Counted from the first letter of the stretch, positions 52,529 through 62,599 are shown. The stretch: 64,000 bases of DNA from Phocaeicola oris (GCF_021295095.1 NZ_JAJLQX010000001.1:248001-312000); one strand, 5' to 3'. The notes: a model not told the origin generated them from the sequence alone. Translations and numbers: made by a program.

Positions 52529-54418
52529 ATGGATAAAAACACATTAGTGGGATTCGTGTTGATTGGAACGGTATTAATAGGTTTCTCTATTTATAACCGC
52601 CCAAGTAAAGAAGACTTGGAACAAGCACACCACTATCAGGATTCTATACAAGCTATTCAAAAGGAACAGTCTAACAAAGTCGACGTTGAAGTACAAAAAG
52701 ATTCTATCTCGTATACACAAATCGTAGCTGATTCTACATCTGCTTTCTATAGCTCACTAAAAGGAACAGAACAAGAGATCTCTTTGGAGAATAATTTAAT
52801 ACAATTAAAACTTTCGAATAAAGGTGGTACACCGCAAGAAGCAATCCTAAAAAGCTATAAAGACCAAAATGGTCAGCCTCTGGTTGTCTTCGACAAGAAA
52901 GATATTCAGATGGATTTTTCTATTGACGGAAAGAATGAAAACATTCTGACTAACAATCTTTATTTCACTCCGACTAACGTAACCGATAGTACGGTTACCA
53001 TGCGACTGCAAATAAATGGAGGTGGAACACTCGACTTTAATTATAAATTGCTAAAGGACAGTTATGTGCTTAACTTCTCCATTCAGGCTAACAACATGCA
53101 GAACTTCTTCCCTTCGGCATCTAAATCAATCAACCTGAATTGGCATCAGAAAATACGTCATCAAGAGAAAGGATATAGCTTTGAACAACGTTACACTGCT
53201 CTTACATACAAACGTAGCGGACATGATTCCAATAAATTAAGCGAAGGTCGTGATGCAAATAAAGAAATAGAAGACGCACTCGACTGGATTGCATTCAAGG
53301 GACAATTCTTTTCAACTATCTGGATCGCTCATCAAGACTTTAACAATACGATACTGAATTCAAAGGTGTTGGCAGAGAACAGTGGCTATATGAAAGAATA
53401 TAATGCTAATATGACCACTTCTTTTGATCCGACAGGTAAGGAACCGACAAACATGCAAATGTACATCGGTCCGAACCGCTTCAACACCTTAAAAGCAACC
53501 AATAAAATTTGTGCAGCTGCCTCTCCTAAAAGTCTGGAGCTACAAGATTTAGTATATTTAGGATGGCCGATTGTACGATTAATCAATCGTTACTTCACTA
53601 TTCCTTTGTTCGACTGGTTGTCGGGCTGGGGACTGTCAATGGGTATAGTCCTATTGCTCATGACCTTCATTGTCAAAAGCATTGTTTACCCGGCTACATA
53701 TAAATCATATATGTCATCAGCCAAGATGCGTGCATTAAAACCTTACATGGACAAAATTAACGAGAAATATCCAAACAAGGACGATGCTTTAAAGAAACAG
53801 CAGGAAATGATGAGCTTATATAGTCAATATGGCGTAAGTCCTATGGGGGGCTGTCTGCCCATGCTTGTCCAAATGCCTGTTTTCATGGCCTTATTCTTCT
53901 TTGTTCCTAACGCTATTGAACTACGACAACAGAGTTTCTTATGGGCAAGCGATTTGTCAGCATACGATGATGTCATCAACTGGGGAACAAATCTACCTAT
54001 TATTGGCAATCACCTGAGTTTGTTCTGTGTATTGTTCTCTGCATCCAGCTTACTGAATACTTATATCTCTATGAAGATGCAAGACCCAATGGGACAACAG
54101 CAACAGATGCCTGCCATGAAGTGGATGATGTACCTAATGCCGCTTATGTTCTTCTTCATCTTCAATACTTACTCTTCCGGTTTAAATTATTATTATTTCA
54201 TTTCCGGCTTGATTAGTATTATTACAATGGTCATTTTACGTAAGACAACTGATGAGAAGAAGCTGCTCGCTAAGCTGGAGACTAACAAGGTTAAGATTCA
54301 AGCCGATCGGACAGCGAAAGGTTCTCGAGGTGGAATGATGGCTAAACTGGAAGCACTGAAAAAAGAGCAAGAACGTATTGAAGCTGAACGTCAGAAAACA
54401 TTAAAGAATAAACATTAA
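52529..54418 (+). CDS. yidC: Membrane protein insertase YidC
   Basis: YidC/Oxa1 inserts and folds inner-membrane proteins. The 629-residue product has an N-terminal helix (TLVGFVLIGTVLIGFSIY), a large periplasmic domain (about 60-345), and the conserved five-helix insertase core from about residue 365 (WGLSMGIVLLLMTFIVKSIV; MSLYSQYGVSPMGGCLPMLV). A basic, coiled-coil tail rich in Lys and Glu ends the chain, able to contact ribosomes. It lies between pyrG and a peptidase gene, all three closely spaced. Confidence 0.96.
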   Translation: MDKNTLVGFVLIGTVLIGFSIYNRPSKEDLEQAHHYQDSIQAIQKEQSNKVDVEVQKDSISYTQIVADSTSAFYSSLKGTEQEISLENNLIQLKLSNKGGTPQEAILKSYKDQNGQPLVVFDKKDIQMDFSIDGKNENILTNNLYFTPTNVTDSTVTMRLQINGGGTLDFNYKLLKDSYVLNFSIQANNMQNFFPSASKSINLNWHQKIRHQEKGYSFEQRYTALTYKRSGHDSNKLSEGRDANKEIEDALDWIAFKGQFFSTIWIAHQDFNNTILNSKVLAENSGYMKEYNANMTTSFDPTGKEPTNMQMYIGPNRFNTLKATNKICAAASPKSLELQDLVYLGWPIVRLINRYFTIPLFDWLSGWGLSMGIVLLLMTFIVKSIVYPATYKSYMSSAKMRALKPYMDKINEKYPNKDDALKKQQEMMSLYSQYGVSPMGGCLPMLVQMPVFMALFFFVPNAIELRQQSFLWASDLSAYDDVINWGTNLPIIGNHLSLFCVLFSASSLLNTYISMKMQDPMGQQQQMPAMKWMMYLMPLMFFFIFNTYSSGLNYYYFISGLISIITMVILRKTTDEKKLLAKLETNKVKIQADRTAKGSRGGMMAKLEALKKEQERIEAERQKTLKNKH

Positions 54419-54428
54419 TACTCTACTT

Positions 54429-56546
54429 ATGAATAAAACATACTTAATCTTAATGGCAGCTGCACTAATGATGACTTCTTGCAAAAAGGAAGAAAAGCAA
54501 ACAGAAGAACAAGCCCCTTTCATTGGTAAGCAAGAGGTTACCATAAAAGATGGAAGAATGACTCCCGAAGTACTCTGGGCTATGGGACGTATCGGCAGTA
54601 GCTCTGTATCTCCTGATGGCAAAAAGGTTGCCTATACAGTAGCTTATTACAGTGTTACAGAAAACAAAAGCCACCGCGTCATATATACCATGAACGCAGA
54701 TGGAACAGAGAACAAGATACTCACTAAAACTTCGTTCAACGAAGGTGATCCGCAATGGATCAATAATGGAGAACAAATAGCTTTCCTCTGCAACGAAGAC
54801 GGAAGCAATCAACTTTGGGTAATGAACACCGATGGATCTAATCGGCATAAGGTATCATCGTACAAAGGTGATATAGAAGGATTCAGTTTCTCTCCGGATG
54901 GAACAAAAGTACTCTTCATTGCTCAAATAAATAATGGGAAAAGCACAGCAGAACGTTATCCCGACTTACCTAAAGCTACAGGTATGGTCATAGACGATTT
55001 AAACTACAAACATTGGGATGAATATGTGCTAACCATTCCACACCCTTTTGTGGCTGATTTTACGGATGGTAAAGTAGGCGAAGCTACTGATATTCTTCAA
55101 GGCGAACCATACGAAAGTCCGATGAAACCGTTCGGTGGTATTGAACAGTTGGCTTGGAGCCCGTATTCTAATTTCATCGCCTATACTTGCCGGAAGAAGG
55201 AAGGATTGGCATACGCGCAGTCTACCGATTCTGATATTTATCTGTACGACTTGAACACTAAACAAACTACTAATGTTTGTAAGATTGAAGGTGATACTGA
55301 CCAGAATATGGGTTATGACACGAATCCGAAATTTAGTCCTGACGGACAGTGGTTGGCATGGCAAAGTATGCAACGTGATGGTTATGAAAGCGACCGAAAC
55401 CGCTTGTGCGTATATAATCTGATGAGCCATAGAAAGAACTATGTAACAGAAAGTTTTGAAAGTAATGTGGACGATTATGTGTGGAATAATGACTGCAAGA
55501 GCTTTTATTTTATAGGTGTATGGCATGGGACTACCATGGTATACAGTGCTAACTTCGACGGTGATGTGAAAAAGATTACCAATGGTAACTTCGACTATGG
55601 ATCGGTTGCTTTGTTAGGTGATCAAATTCTTTGTAAGCGTCACTCTATCAGTGCTGCAGACGAACTTTACGCTATCAATCCTACAGATGGAACAGCTACT
55701 CAGTTAACCCACGAAAACGATGCAATCTTCAAACAGCTCACACTTGGAAAAGTAGAGGAACGCTGGACAAAAACTACCGATGGTGAGGACATGCTGTCAT
55801 GGGTAATATATCCATCGAACTTTGATCCCAATAAAAAGTACCCTACTCTGCTCTTCTGCGAAGGCGGTCCCCAAAGTCCGGTAAGCCAATTCTGGAGCTA
55901 CCGGTGGAACTTCCAGATTATGGCAGCCAATAATTATATTATCATCGCTCCAAATCGTCGTGGCCTTCCCGGTTTCGGAATGAAATGGCTTGAAGAAATC
56001 AGTGGTGATTACGCAGGGCAGTGCATGAAAGATTATCTTTCTGCTATTGATGATATTGCTAAGGAACCTTATGTCGATGCCGAACATTTAGGTTGTGTCG
56101 GTGCCAGCTTTGGTGGTTATTCCGTTTACTGGCTGGCCGGTAATCACAATAAGCGTTTCAAAGCCTTTATTGCTCACGATGGTATTTTTAATGTTGAGCA
56201 ACAATACCTTGAAACAGAGGAACTCTGGTTCACCAAATGGGATTTAGGTGGTCCGTACTGGGAGAAGAACAACCCTATTGCACAGCGCAGTATAGCAACT
56301 TCTCCTCACCGTTACATTGATAATTGGGATACTCCTATACTTTGTATCCATGGTGATAAAGACTATCGAATCCTATCCTCTCAGGGGCAATCAGCATTCC
56401 AGGCTGCTCTGCTGAAAGGTATTCCTGCCGAATTGTTACTCTATCTGGATGAAAACCACTGGGTATTGAAACCACAAAACGGAATTCTATGGCAGCGAAC
56501 TTTCTTCGCTTGGCTTGACAAATGGTTAAAACCACAAAACAAATAA
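54429..56546 (+). CDS. S9 family prolyl oligopeptidase, dipeptidyl-peptidase type, lipoprotein
   Basis: The 705-residue product begins with a lipoprotein signal ending in LMMTSC (C17), giving an envelope location. A beta-propeller made of WD40-like/TolB-like repeats (SPDGKK, SPDGTK, SPDGQW) occupies about 40-450. The C-terminal alpha/beta-hydrolase domain has nucleophile S560 in GASFGGY, D645 in HGDKDYR and H677 in ENHW, as in DPP-V-like and acyl-aminoacyl peptidases. It probably cleaves dipeptides from peptides in the periplasm. It follows yidC by 10 bp and ends at a strong terminator. Confidence 0.9.
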   Translation: MNKTYLILMAAALMMTSCKKEEKQTEEQAPFIGKQEVTIKDGRMTPEVLWAMGRIGSSSVSPDGKKVAYTVAYYSVTENKSHRVIYTMNADGTENKILTKTSFNEGDPQWINNGEQIAFLCNEDGSNQLWVMNTDGSNRHKVSSYKGDIEGFSFSPDGTKVLFIAQINNGKSTAERYPDLPKATGMVIDDLNYKHWDEYVLTIPHPFVADFTDGKVGEATDILQGEPYESPMKPFGGIEQLAWSPYSNFIAYTCRKKEGLAYAQSTDSDIYLYDLNTKQTTNVCKIEGDTDQNMGYDTNPKFSPDGQWLAWQSMQRDGYESDRNRLCVYNLMSHRKNYVTESFESNVDDYVWNNDCKSFYFIGVWHGTTMVYSANFDGDVKKITNGNFDYGSVALLGDQILCKRHSISAADELYAINPTDGTATQLTHENDAIFKQLTLGKVEERWTKTTDGEDMLSWVIYPSNFDPNKKYPTLLFCEGGPQSPVSQFWSYRWNFQIMAANNYIIIAPNRRGLPGFGMKWLEEISGDYAGQCMKDYLSAIDDIAKEPYVDAEHLGCVGASFGGYSVYWLAGNHNKRFKAFIAHDGIFNVEQQYLETEELWFTKWDLGGPYWEKNNPIAQRSIATSPHRYIDNWDTPILCIHGDKDYRILSSQGQSAFQAALLKGIPAELLLYLDENHWVLKPQNGILWQRTFFAWLDKWLKPQNK

Positions 56547-56553
56547 ACTTCAT

Positions 56554-56593
56554 AAAACACCGTTCACCTTTTGAAGAACGGTGTTTTTTTATT
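56554..56593 (+). terminator. Terminator after the S9 peptidase gene
   Basis: AAAACACCGTTC (56554-56565) pairs perfectly with GAACGGTGTTTT (56576-56587), followed by a T run. Confidence 0.9.
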
Positions 56594-56752
56594 TCCTATT
56601 GGAATAAGTATGCCTTTTATAACTCAGCCTGACCTTTTGCCTTTCCTACAACATCAATAGAAAGGTTATGTTAAACCTCATTCTTGAGCAGAAGCGTCCT
56701 TACAATGCGTTTAAACATTGTTTTTGTATTCTTGTCAGATGTATTAAATTGG
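56588..56752. other. Intergenic stretch before array E
   Basis: About 165 bp with no ORF, promoter or hairpin that I can support. Confidence 0.4.
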
Positions 56753-56878
56753 TCATAAGGATGACCGGAAAAAGTGATACGTATAAACCGTCTAACTCAT
56801 ACGCATGAATCGATCAACTCATACGCATGACCGAGGAAAGTGATACGCATGAATTGATCAACTCATACGCATCACTTT
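56753..56878. repeat. 22-bp palindromic array E (six cores)
   Basis: Cores start at 56753, 56775, 56797, 56819, 56841 and 56863, exactly 22 bp apart. Three are TCATACGCATGA or its variant TCATACGCATCA, one TGATACGTATAA and one TGATACGCATGA; the first (TCATAAGGATGA) is more diverged. Two AAAG-TGATACG left-end forms occur (56771 and 56837), and the right end is CGCATCA-CTTT. This suggests that two shorter elements have joined. It lies past the S9 peptidase terminator and about 200 bp ahead of the patatin gene. Confidence 0.88.
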
Positions 56879-57084
56879 GCATAAACTTCTAATGAACTCG
56901 GAAGCTCAATGCGTATCTCCTCGATTAAAGATAAAAGCACATTAAAATAAAGTACTTGATAAGCACATTCAATGATATATCCTAATTCTACAGAGTTACT
57001 ATTTGAACATAAAGAAAGAGGAAAAGAACTTGCGAAAGAAAGAAAAATCTATCATCTTTGCGATATGAACGCAAAAATACATTT

Positions 57085-59322
57085 ATGAGGAAGATTCACT
57101 TTATTTTCATTTTAATCATCCATATACTGGCATTTAACCAACCGATCACTTCACAAGAAAAAGCTCATGAACGCCCTAAAGTAGGTGTTGTTCTCAGTGG
57201 TGGAGGCGCTAAAGGCATGGCTCATATCAGTGCGCTGAAAATCATTGAAGAAGCCGGAGTTCCTATTGATTATATCGTAGGAACAAGCATGGGATCTATC
57301 ATCGGCGGCCTCTATTCCATCGGTTATACACCTGCTCAAATGGACAGTATGGTACACAAACAAGACTGGACTTTCCTTCTCACTGATAAGATAGTATCTA
57401 CAGAACAGAATATCACACAGAAAGAAAATAAAGAAACGTATCTTCTCTCCGTTCCTATTCACAAAGACATGAAAAAGGAAATATTAAGTGGACTCATTCG
57501 TGGTGAGAATTTGGCCAATCTCTTTAGCGAACTCACTATCGGTTACCACGACTCTATCGATTTCAATACCTTAAAGACTCCGTTTGCCTGTGTTTCAGAG
57601 GATATAGTAAGTGGTAAGCCTTACGTGTTTCATAATGGTATACTAACCGAAGCGATGCGGTCGAGTATGGCTATTCCGGCCGTTTTTACTCCAGTCCGTA
57701 AAGACAGTATGGTATTAGTTGACGGTGGTGCCGTCAATAACTATCCTGTAGATGTGGCTAAAGCCATGGGAGCTGACTATATTATTGGTATAGATGTACA
57801 GAGTGATAAACGGAATGCCAATGAACTAACCAGTGCAAAAGATATTATTTTTCAACTTGTCAACATGATGGGGAGTGACCTCTATAAAGAAAACCTAAAG
57901 AATACAGATGTCTATATCAAGGTGAATGTAGAAGGATATAGTTCTGCCAGTTTCACTCCTGACGCTATTGATTCACTTATTCGTCGTGGCGAGGAAGCCG
58001 CGACAGCTCAATTACCTGCATTACGCAGTTTGAAGAAAATGTTGGGGCTCCCCAACTATTACAAACCAGACAGAGGCAATCCATATCCCTGCATGCAGAA
58101 CAAAATAGTAAAGGTAAACAATATCACCATTAACGGAATGGATCAGAACGATGAGAAATGGATAGAGAAACATTTTAACCTGCAGGAGAACTCAGAAATC
58201 AGTATTGACAAAATAAAAGAGATTGCTAATGATATCCGTGCCAATCTAAACTATAAAAGCGCTATCTATCACCTCACACGTTCGGAAACCAATAAAGGAT
58301 ACGACTTGAGCTTTGACCTTACCAAACAAACAGATGATAAGATTAATGTTGGCTTTCGATTCGATTCAGAAGAAAATGCTTCCCTTCTTATCAATATGAC
58401 CGGTCACCTGAAGCGGAAAAGTAAACCGAATATCTTCTCCGCTACCATCCGCTTAGGAAAGCGTATGGGAGCCGACATATCGTACGCATGGGCTCCATCG
58501 CCTATGCGAAAAATTGGCTTACAATACAGTTTCCGTTACAATGATATAAACTTCTATTATAATAATAGGAAGGTATTTAATACTAACTTCCGCTATCATA
58601 AAGCAGAGATTGCTTACTCCGATGTATGGCACACTAATTTAGGATTCTCCTTGGGAGTTCGCTATGAACTATACGATTACAGCAAGTTTCTCTATGAACC
58701 GGACTTTTATATGAGTTCCTCCATCAATCTGGACACAGAACATTTCTTTACCTACTTTGCTAAAATTAAATACGATTCCACTGATAAGCCTTATTTTCCT
58801 TCAAAGGGTATGATAGCAACGGCATCGTATGAGTATATCACCGATAACTTTGCTAAATACTATGATATAGTCGGCCCTTCGGCTGTACAGGGAAGCATAG
58901 AAAGCGTAATACGCATGAGCCATCGATTCGCGACCATACCTTTTATCTATGGAAGGTTTCTTTTTGGAAAGACTATTCCATATTCCAAGATGAATGTGAT
59001 GGGTGGCGATGTCCCCGGATATATGATGGAAAAAGAACTTCCGTTTGTGGGTGTAAATACCGCCCAACTAATGAATCATTCGCTGGTGGTAGGTGGCATA
59101 AAACTCCGTCAGCGTATCGGTAAGGCACACTACATTACCATGACCAATAACTATGCTCTGAGCAGTAAGAAGATAAAAGATCTTTTGAACAGCTATACCG
59201 CCTACGGATTCAGTCTGGGCTATGGGATGGATAGTATATTTGGCCCGTTGGAACTATCCTTAAACTACATGAATCACTCCAGCAAAGTACGTTTCTTTGT
59301 CAATCTTGGATTTCGATTCTAA
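57085..59322 (+). CDS. Patatin-like phospholipase with C-terminal outer-membrane barrel
   Basis: The 745-residue product starts at the ATG at 57085, which opens a signal peptide (RKIHFIFILIIHILAFNQPI). The patatin domain (about 30-300) has the oxyanion loop SGGGAKG, nucleophile S68 in GTSMGS and D213 in DGGAVNN, forming the Ser-Asp dyad. A POTRA-like segment (about 350-420) and a BamA/TamA-type 16-stranded barrel follow, ending in FFVNLGFRF with terminal Phe. This is the PlpD-like type V autotransporter layout, so the lipase may face the periplasm or be displayed. An in-frame TTG at 57058 is less likely. Its end overlaps pullulanase by 4 bp. Confidence 0.88.
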   Translation: MRKIHFIFILIIHILAFNQPITSQEKAHERPKVGVVLSGGGAKGMAHISALKIIEEAGVPIDYIVGTSMGSIIGGLYSIGYTPAQMDSMVHKQDWTFLLTDKIVSTEQNITQKENKETYLLSVPIHKDMKKEILSGLIRGENLANLFSELTIGYHDSIDFNTLKTPFACVSEDIVSGKPYVFHNGILTEAMRSSMAIPAVFTPVRKDSMVLVDGGAVNNYPVDVAKAMGADYIIGIDVQSDKRNANELTSAKDIIFQLVNMMGSDLYKENLKNTDVYIKVNVEGYSSASFTPDAIDSLIRRGEEAATAQLPALRSLKKMLGLPNYYKPDRGNPYPCMQNKIVKVNNITINGMDQNDEKWIEKHFNLQENSEISIDKIKEIANDIRANLNYKSAIYHLTRSETNKGYDLSFDLTKQTDDKINVGFRFDSEENASLLINMTGHLKRKSKPNIFSATIRLGKRMGADISYAWAPSPMRKIGLQYSFRYNDINFYYNNRKVFNTNFRYHKAEIAYSDVWHTNLGFSLGVRYELYDYSKFLYEPDFYMSSSINLDTEHFFTYFAKIKYDSTDKPYFPSKGMIATASYEYITDNFAKYYDIVGPSAVQGSIESVIRMSHRFATIPFIYGRFLFGKTIPYSKMNVMGGDVPGYMMEKELPFVGVNTAQLMNHSLVVGGIKLRQRIGKAHYITMTNNYALSSKKIKDLLNSYTAYGFSLGYGMDSIFGPLELSLNYMNHSSKVRFFVNLGFRF

Positions 59323-61310
59323 TCGTGCATGATGAGAGCCGACTGCGCCGGAATAGATACTGTTGAGCCCCACAAAATAGAAAGCCCCATCGGTTCTACC
59401 CGCCCGTCTTTGCATACCACCGTGTATTTCCCGTCAGGTACCTGAACGGTAGCCGGTTCTTTACGACTGTTGAAGAATACATAGATAGTATTCCATTCAT
59501 CACCTCCGGCATGATCTTTTAACTTAAAAGCTATTAAGTCCGGTCCGTCTACATTTATAAACTCCATATACTGACGAACTCTCTCAGCATTATTCAGACG
59601 GAAAGCAACATGTGCTTTCCGTAAAGCTATCAATCCTTTTACATAGTCAAATATATCCTTATGCACCGATTTCAGATTCCAATCGATAGCATTGATACTG
59701 TCTGGACTATTGTAAGAGTTGTGCACCCCTCTCTTATTACGCATCATCTCATCTCCATTGAAAATGAAAGGAATACCCTGAGAAGTAAAAATGACTGTCT
59801 CGGCCAACTTTTGTAATGCAACCAACTCTGTTTCCGAAGCCGTCGGATTGGTGGTTCTTAATCTGTCAGCCAAACACATATCATCATGGCAACTCACATA
59901 ACTTATCATTTGCGTCGGTTGAATAGCCCAAGCCGACTTACTATAGTTCACCTTATCATAATCTATCTGTGGATGTTGTATGGCACCCACCAAACCAAAC
60001 TTAACGCTCTCCTCATTTCCGGGTTTACCAACCAAGAATGCACCCATCTTATTATCATTCCACGGTCCTCTTAGACCATCTCGCATTTCATCACCAAAAG
60101 CAGATATACGAGACATCTCACTCATATTCTTCTTCATGGCAAGCTTCTTTTCCGGATAAGCAGGAGTACCGGCAGCCCATCCTTCCCCATAAATAAAGAT
60201 GGATGGATCAATATCATCCAGTGCCTTGCGAATCTCATTCATCGTCTCTATATCATGAATGCCCATCAAATCGAAACGAAAACCATCAATATGATACTCT
60301 CGTGCCCAATAACACACCGATTGAATCATGAACTTACGCATCATCGGGTGATCACTGGCAGTTTCATTACCACAACCCGAAGCATTCGAATATTTCCCTT
60401 CTTCGGTCACGCGATAAAAATATCCCGGAGCAGTCCGTTCAAATGCACTGCCCTTTATGTCATAGGTATGATTATATACCACATCGAGTACCACACGGAT
60501 TCCGGCATTGTGCAGAGCCTGAACCATCTGTTTGAATTCTAATATACGAACTTCCGGCTTAAAAGGGTCAGTTGAGTACGAGCCGTCAGGAACATTATAG
60601 TTTACAGGATCATATCCCCAATTATATTGTTCCTTTTCCAGATGTACCTCATCCACCGATGCATAATCTGTCGACGGCAACAAATGCACATGAGTAACAC
60701 CAAGTTCTTTCAGATGATCCAGACCGGAAGTCTCTCCTTGCATAGTCTTTACCCCTTCTTCGGTGAGTGCTATATATTTCCCTTTATTACGAATACCCGA
60801 AATAGTATCAATGGAAAAGTCACGATGATGCATCTCATATACAATAATATCCCCGTAATCATTCAGAACGGGACGCCTATCTGCGCTCCATCCTTCCGGA
60901 TCGGTCATCTTCCAATCAATAACAGCCCCTCTCTTTCCATTCACACCCACCGCTTTAGCAAATATGCCCGGAGTATCACCCATCCAACGCTTATCTTTCT
61001 TCACGTTGAATGTATAAAACTTGCCTTTCAAATCTCCATCGCATTCAGCGTTCCAAACACCATCCTCACCAAGGGTCATATCAATTGACCGCAACGCAGA
61101 GCCCGAATTAGCAGACTCATATAACAACACACGAACCTCATCTGCTTCAGGCGACCATAGATGGAAATCAGTCTTTGCGGGAGAATACAACATTTCATTT
61201 ATCTCTCCTGCAGGAACCGGATAATCCATTACCGAGGTATAAACTTTCTTTTCTTCCTTGCAGCCGGCACCTAACAACATCATCATAATCAACGCATATT
61301 TTAATTTCAT
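59319..61310 (-). CDS. pulA: Type I pullulanase, lipoprotein
   Basis: Pullulanase cleaves alpha-1,6 branch points of pullulan, amylopectin and glycogen. The 663-residue product has a lipoprotein signal ending in LLGAGC (C17), a CBM48-type beta domain (about 35-140) and a GH13 barrel. The type I signature YNWGYDPVNYNVPDGSY is near 233-249, the nucleophile is D347 in FRFDLMG and the acid-base residue is E376 in YGEGWAAG. A C-terminal beta domain follows. It lies 4 bp after ruvC on the same strand and overlaps the patatin gene's end, so it belongs to the DUF4286-ruvC-pulA operon. Confidence 0.94.
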   Translation of the reverse strand: MKLKYALIMMMLLGAGCKEEKKVYTSVMDYPVPAGEINEMLYSPAKTDFHLWSPEADEVRVLLYESANSGSALRSIDMTLGEDGVWNAECDGDLKGKFYTFNVKKDKRWMGDTPGIFAKAVGVNGKRGAVIDWKMTDPEGWSADRRPVLNDYGDIIVYEMHHRDFSIDTISGIRNKGKYIALTEEGVKTMQGETSGLDHLKELGVTHVHLLPSTDYASVDEVHLEKEQYNWGYDPVNYNVPDGSYSTDPFKPEVRILEFKQMVQALHNAGIRVVLDVVYNHTYDIKGSAFERTAPGYFYRVTEEGKYSNASGCGNETASDHPMMRKFMIQSVCYWAREYHIDGFRFDLMGIHDIETMNEIRKALDDIDPSIFIYGEGWAAGTPAYPEKKLAMKKNMSEMSRISAFGDEMRDGLRGPWNDNKMGAFLVGKPGNEESVKFGLVGAIQHPQIDYDKVNYSKSAWAIQPTQMISYVSCHDDMCLADRLRTTNPTASETELVALQKLAETVIFTSQGIPFIFNGDEMMRNKRGVHNSYNSPDSINAIDWNLKSVHKDIFDYVKGLIALRKAHVAFRLNNAERVRQYMEFINVDGPDLIAFKLKDHAGGDEWNTIYVFFNSRKEPATVQVPDGKYTVVCKDGRVEPMGLSILWGSTVSIPAQSALIMHD

Positions 61311-61314
61311 ATAA

Positions 61315-61905
61315 TCACATTTTTATATTTTTCTCATCAACTACTTTCCCCGGATTCCGGTCAACAAAATCTTTCCAACTATGATATTTCTTTGTTATAA
61401 CATCAGGTTTACCCATTTCCAAATAATGGCAGTAAGCAGCCCCCAACGCATCGGTCGCATCTAAAAACGGTCCCATCTCACTGTCCGGAATATGAAGCAT
61501 ACGTTGCAGCATATCGCCTACTTGCTCTTTACTCGCTCGCCCGTTTCCCGTAATGGCCATCTTAATTTTTAACGGAGCATATTCCGTGATAGGAATATCA
61601 CGACTTAATGCCGCGGCCATCGCCACTCCCTGAGCACGCCCCAGTTTCAACATTGATTGTACGTTCTTCCCATAGAAAGGAGCCTCAATAGCCAATTCAT
61701 CCGGCAAAAACGATTCGATAATCCCTATAACCCGCTCAAAAATATGTTTCAGTTTCAAGTAATGGTTCCTGTATTTACGCAAATCGATAACTCCTAACGA
61801 TACCACTGTCGGCTTCGTTCCTGTTACTCTCAATACCCCATACCCCATGATATTTGTACCGGGATCAATACCCAAAATAATCTTTTCCTTCACTGAATAA
61901 ATCAC
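61315..61905 (-). CDS. ruvC: Crossover junction endodeoxyribonuclease RuvC
   Basis: RuvC resolves Holliday junctions with RuvAB. The 196-residue product has the acidic active-site residues in place: D14 in GIDPGT, E74 in LAIEAPF, and D149 and D152 in LDATDAL. The start is GTG (61903-61905), overlapping the DUF4286 stop as GTGA, which points to coupled translation. A second GTG four codons later is an alternative. Confidence 0.95.
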   Translation of the reverse strand: MIYSVKEKIILGIDPGTNIMGYGVLRVTGTKPTVVSLGVIDLRKYRNHYLKLKHIFERVIGIIESFLPDELAIEAPFYGKNVQSMLKLGRAQGVAMAAALSRDIPITEYAPLKIKMAITGNGRASKEQVGDMLQRMLHIPDSEMGPFLDATDALGAAYCHYLEMGKPDVITKKYHSWKDFVDRNPGKVVDEKNIKM

Positions 61906-62207
61906 CTTACTACCTCCATTAATGTATCGAAACCAAGTACCTTATTCTTAAAGACTTTGTTCAGCTCCTGAGTAATGCGGGGACTATATTGTGTATGGAA
62001 TTTCTGTAACATACCCAAACTTTCTGCTTCCCACTGCATGGAAAAACATTCACTATCGTGTTCCTTATGTGTCAAGATTCGTGTTAATCGCGGATTCATC
62101 AACATCCCCGTCTTCTCCACCTCCGGAATGAGGTAGGTATCCACCCAAGTTACAAAATTCCTTGCATCGGGTAACTCCACATGATATGTAGTATTATATA
62201 CGATCAT
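61902..62207 (-). CDS. DUF4286 family protein
   Basis: The 101-residue protein is a small alpha/beta domain starting [11 protein letters not shown] and ending in [10 protein letters not shown], the pattern of DUF4286, a ferredoxin-like-fold family common next to ruvC in Bacteroidota. Function unknown. It heads the DUF4286-ruvC-pulA operon. A minus-strand TAAATTTG box (62244-62251) is the likely -7 element. Confidence 0.87.
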   Translation of the reverse strand: MIVYNTTYHVELPDARNFVTWVDTYLIPEVEKTGMLMNPRLTRILTHKEHDSECFSMQWEAESLGMLQKFHTQYSPRITQELNKVFKNKVLGFDTLMEVVR

Positions 62208-62451
62208 ATTCCTTTATTTACAATATAAAAATTCTTTCTTTTACAAATTTATAAAACAATTCTCATAACCCTAAAAAATAGTGATGTAAAATATCTCTAA
62301 AGAACATGTCCTTCAGATTGATCATACTGCTGAATAAAGATAAAGCCGATACGCTACCATGAAATAACGAAGACTGATTGATTGATATATAAAACAAGAG
62401 ATATATGCCGTTTATAAGAATCAACCGGAAAAGTCTGTTTGACTATACTAC
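62208..62451. other. Intergenic region between DUF4286 and array F
   Basis: Apart from the predicted minus-strand -7 box at 62244-62251, I see no ORF, RNA gene or hairpin in this AT-rich stretch. Confidence 0.4.
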
Positions 62452-62599
62452 AAAGTGATACATATAAGTCAGTCAACTCATCAGCATGAATCAGTCAACT
62501 CATCAGCATGAATCAGTCAACTCATCAGCATGAATCGGTCAACTCATCAGCATGAATTTGTCAACTCATACGGATCACTTTTACAACTCATACGTGTTG
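62452..62599. repeat. 22-bp palindromic array F (seven cores)
   Basis: Cores start at 62456, 62478, 62500, 62522, 62544, 62566 and 62588, exactly 22 bp apart. Four are identical (TCATCAGCATGA) with ATCAGTCAAC or near-identical spacers. The ends are TGATACATATAA with AAAG before it, TCATACGGATCA with CTTTT after it, and a decayed TCATACGTGTTG. It lies between the hxlR 3' end and the DUF4286 promoter. Confidence 0.9.

Noticed and set aside
62452-62599. Plasmid-type iterons or a replication origin
   Set aside because: The arrays recur at six places among chromosomal housekeeping genes, with no replication initiator gene or DnaA-box cluster nearby.
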